Positions 61,564-64,000 of a stretch of DNA of 64,000 nucleotides are shown here, piece after piece; the first letter of the stretch is position 1, and each line of letters starts with the position of its first letter. The position numbers were made by a program, and so were the translations under genes. Location of the stretch: assembly GCA_003255065.1 (NCBI GenBank), contig QAOA01007022.1, forward strand, positions 732,420-796,419, read 5' to 3'. The stretch comes from Cercis canadensis (Eukaryota > Streptophyta > Magnoliopsida > Fabales > Fabaceae). Below the pieces are notes generated by a model that was not told the DNA's origin, ran no database searches, and saw only the letters and a program-made list of their open reading frames with translations.

Positions 61564-63520
61564 ATGGGAACCGACATTGATAACCTCTGGGTCCTTGCCT
61601 TGGCCTCCAAAAGCACACAAGAAAACATTGCATGGTCGGTTTTGATGATGGCCTTACTCTGGTTAACCATGAGCTTGTTTTACTGGTCTCACCCAGGTGG
61701 TCCTGCTTGGGGCAAGTACTACTGGAGAAAAACCACATCTGCATCTGCATCTGCATCAGCATCAGCATCAGCATCAGGTGGTACTTCCCTAACCATCCCT
61801 GGCCCAAAAGGGTTTCCTCTCGTAGGTAGTATGGGTCTCATGCTGCAACTTGCCCACCACCGTATTGCGGCCGCCGCAAAAGCATGCAACGCCAAGAGGC
61901 TGATGGCTTTCAGCCTCGGCGACACCCGTGCTATAGTGACCTGCCACCCTGACGTTGCTAAAGAAATTCTCAATAGCTCTGTTTTCGCTGATCGCCCTGT
62001 TAAGGAGTCTGCCTATAGCTTGATGTTCAATAGAGCAATTGGGTTTGCTCCTTATGGGGTTTACTGGCGAACACTAAGGAGAATCGCCGCTACTCACCTG
62101 TTCTGCCCCAAGCAAATCAAAGCCTCTGAGTTTCAGAGGGCTGAAATCGCCACCCAAATGGTCCACATGTTGAGAAACCGTCAACACAGTTTCCCTGTTC
62201 GTCAACTCCTCAAGAAAGCCTCCCTCAATAACATGATGTGCTCCGTGTTTGGACAACGCTATAAGCTGGGCGAGGCAAATACCCAAATGGAGGAACTAGG
62301 AGGGTTAGTGGATGAAGGGTATGACTTATTGGGTACCCTTAATTGGGGTGACCACCTTCCATGGCTTGCAGATTTTGATGCTCAGAAGATCCGGTTCAGG
62401 TGCTCCCAACTCGTACCCAAGGTGAACCGCTTCCTCAGTACCATTATCGCCGACCACCGAGCGCAAAACACCCAAACAAACCGGGATTTCGTTCACGTCT
62501 TGTTATCCCTTCAAGAAGGACCCGATAGATTATCCGACTCCGATATGATCGCCGTACTTTGGGTAAGTAAATATTTATTTATTTATTTATTTTCAACTAC
62601 ATCATTGGTCCAAATGTGTTCAAGGACCATACTTATGAATGTGTATAATATTAACAAATTTTTCAATAAAAAAAAAAATAGTAAAATCAACACTAATTTT
62701 CTCACACTTTCTTACCCTTTTAAGTTATAGGGAAGATTATTTGTACTACAAGGTCCTTTAGATTATTTGTACTAGACCACTCTTTTAAAAAACATGTTGG
62801 TCTTCAATTTTATGATAATGAATAGATGAAAATGTGCAAGTGTACTAATGTTTGTCGTTGTTTGATTCTTTTTATATTTTTTTGCAGGAAATGATATTTA
62901 GAGGGACTGACACGGTGGCGGTTTTGATCGAGTGGATACTCGCGAGGATGGTGCTTCATCCTGATGTGCAATCAAAGGTTCAAGCGGAGATTGATGACGT
63001 TGTTGGAAAATCAGGCGCCGTCACAGAGCCCCATGTGGCCGCCATGGTGTACTTACCGGCGGTGGTGAAGGAGGTGCTGAGGCTGCACCCGCCAGGCCCA
63101 CTTCTCTCGTGGGCCCGTTTGGCTATCACTGATACGACCATTGATGGGTATCACGTGCCTGCAGGGACCACGGCACTTGTTAATATGTGGGCCATTTCAA
63201 GGGACCCAGATGTTTGGAGGGACCCACTGGAATTTATACCCGAGAGGTTTGTCACTAACGAAGGGGAGATGGAATTCTCGGTACTCGGGTCAGACCTCAG
63301 GCTTGCCCCATTCGGGTCGGGCCGGAGGACATGCCCGGGCAAGGCATTGGGCTTGTCTACAGTGACCTATTGGGTGGCTTCGCTTTTGCACGAGTTTGAA
63401 TGGCTACCGTCAGATCAAGATCAGAGTGGTGTTGATCTTTCTGAGGTGCTAAGGCTCTCTTGTGAAATGGCTAACCCTTTGACAGTTAGGGTGCGCCCTA
63501 GGCGTGGGTTGAGTACTTGA
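61564..63520 (+). CDS. CYP78A: Cytochrome P450 of the CYP78A subfamily (CYP78A6/A9-like), 2 exons, 543 aa
   Basis: This is an ER-anchored haem monooxygenase. CYP78A enzymes (KLUH/CYP78A5, CYP78A6/EOD3, CYP78A9) promote organ and seed growth non-cell-autonomously through an unidentified product. Exons 61564-62562 and 62888-63520 are separated by one phase-0 GT-AG intron at the position conserved in CYP78A genes ([11 protein letters not shown]). Visible features are a membrane anchor at about residues 22-42, [15 protein letters not shown] at 40-54, a hinge [12 protein letters not shown] at about 78-89, [11 protein letters not shown] in the substrate region, an I-helix FRGTDT at 337-342, ExxR at 395-398 (EVLR), PERF at 451-454 and the haem loop [10 protein letters not shown] with Cys482. 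Length is near the family's usual 520-550 aa. A Ser-Ala run at 59-71 comes from a microsatellite. The [10 protein letters not shown] motif places it with the CYP78A3/A6/A9 group and not with CYP78A5. Confidence 0.96.
61738..61776 (+). repeat. Coding hexanucleotide microsatellite (Ser-Ala repeat) in CYP78A
   Basis: TCTGCA/TCAGCA units encode alternating Ser and Ala (residues 59-71) between the membrane anchor and the proline-rich hinge. The first units use TCT and the last ones use TCA, which suggests two rounds of slippage expansion. Unit number may vary between alleles without frameshift. Confidence 0.9.
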
Positions 63521-64000
63521 GTTTCTCTCACCTAAATTAAAACTCAAAAATGAAAAAAAAAAAAAAAAACGAGGAAGATGAAGGTTGGGGTGCTTGTGGC
63601 AGGGGTTTGGTGAGCGATATAGTATAAAGTATAAAGTATAAACCCTTGGAGGTACCAAATGATAAATGAAGAATGAAGATGCTTGTCTCTATTATGGGTC
63701 TCAGTTTTTTTTTTTTCCCCTTTTTTAATTTGACAGTGAAGTATCAAGTTTCAATGTGTCTTGTTATGACACATAAATCTCTTGCCACTGTAAATATTAA
63801 TGAAATTAATACAAGTTTTTAAGTTACCTGGGCTCACTCTCAAGCTCTTATGTTTCTTGGTTAAGTTTCGGACAAAATCAAGTAAAGAAGGTTATAAATT
63901 AAGACATCTATGATTAATTATTTAGGGTGTGACCAATACTTTAATAACTTTGTTAAAAGGGTTACCTTTGACTTTTCCGTTACACTAAGCACAACAAAAA
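63521..64000. other. 3' flank of CYP78A
   Basis: This is the probable 3' UTR and downstream DNA. It holds a poly-A run at 63551-63569, a tandem TATAAAG repeat (agtataaagtataaagtata, about 63619-63640) and a T run near 63705. A taatgaaattaat string at about 63799 could serve in polyadenylation. No further gene starts before the window ends. Confidence 0.6.

Noticed and set aside
1..64000. CRISPR arrays, bacterial operons, tRNA or rRNA genes
   Set aside because: The DNA is plant nuclear. No regularly spaced repeats, tRNA T-arms or rRNA motifs were seen.

Overview
The window is nuclear DNA from a flowering plant, almost certainly a eudicot and probably a woody rosid. It is AT-rich with low gene density, has GT-AG introns, and carries families typical of dicots: a CDPK-related kinase, SAUR genes, MIR166, an HD-Zip I factor and a CYP78A. 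The species cannot be named from sequence alone. Seven isolated N characters, most flanked by near-identical direct repeats, show that this is a draft assembly.

Layout, left to right. 1-3.7 kb: AT-rich intergenic DNA. 3982-12453 (+): an 11-exon CDPK-related kinase (CRK3-like, 601 aa) with a 3.7 kb first intron. 12.5-16.7 kb: intergenic. 16721-17086 (-): a SAUR32-like gene with TATA box, paired G-boxes and AuxRE-like sites upstream. 18209-18640 (+): a truncated, frameshifted amidase pseudogene. 23238-23588 (-): a second SAUR32-like gene, a paralogue in the same orientation. 29096-29259 (-): a MIR166 hairpin. 29.3-39.5 kb: intergenic, with assembly duplications, a degraded hAT-like block and ABRE/G-box motifs. 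39690-40521 (+): a two-exon HD-Zip I gene of the ATHB-7/ATHB-12 type. 44569-48314 (+): a four-exon membrane protein of the At1g16860/SHOU4-like family, without the long N-terminal region of SHOU4. 48.3-61.4 kb: a long intergenic region holding a 120-bp tandem duplication and an intact palindromic MULE-type MITE (54972-55795, 9-bp target-site duplication). 61564-63520 (+): a two-exon CYP78A cytochrome P450.

Taken together, the order CRK3 - SAUR32 - MIR166 - ATHB7/12 - CYP78A is, from memory, the same as Arabidopsis At2g46700 - At2g46690 - At2g46685 - At2g46680 - At2g46660, with the ATHB12/MIR166B/CYP78A9 segment on chromosome 3 as its duplicate. The window is therefore a conserved microsyntenic block rich in growth, auxin and ABA regulators. 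It is modified here by a local SAUR duplication, an amidase fragment, the SHOU4-like gene and transposon insertions. I found no sign of a wholly novel biological system. The most unusual structures are the nested palindromic MULE element, the repeats inside CRK intron 1 and the N-junction duplications.
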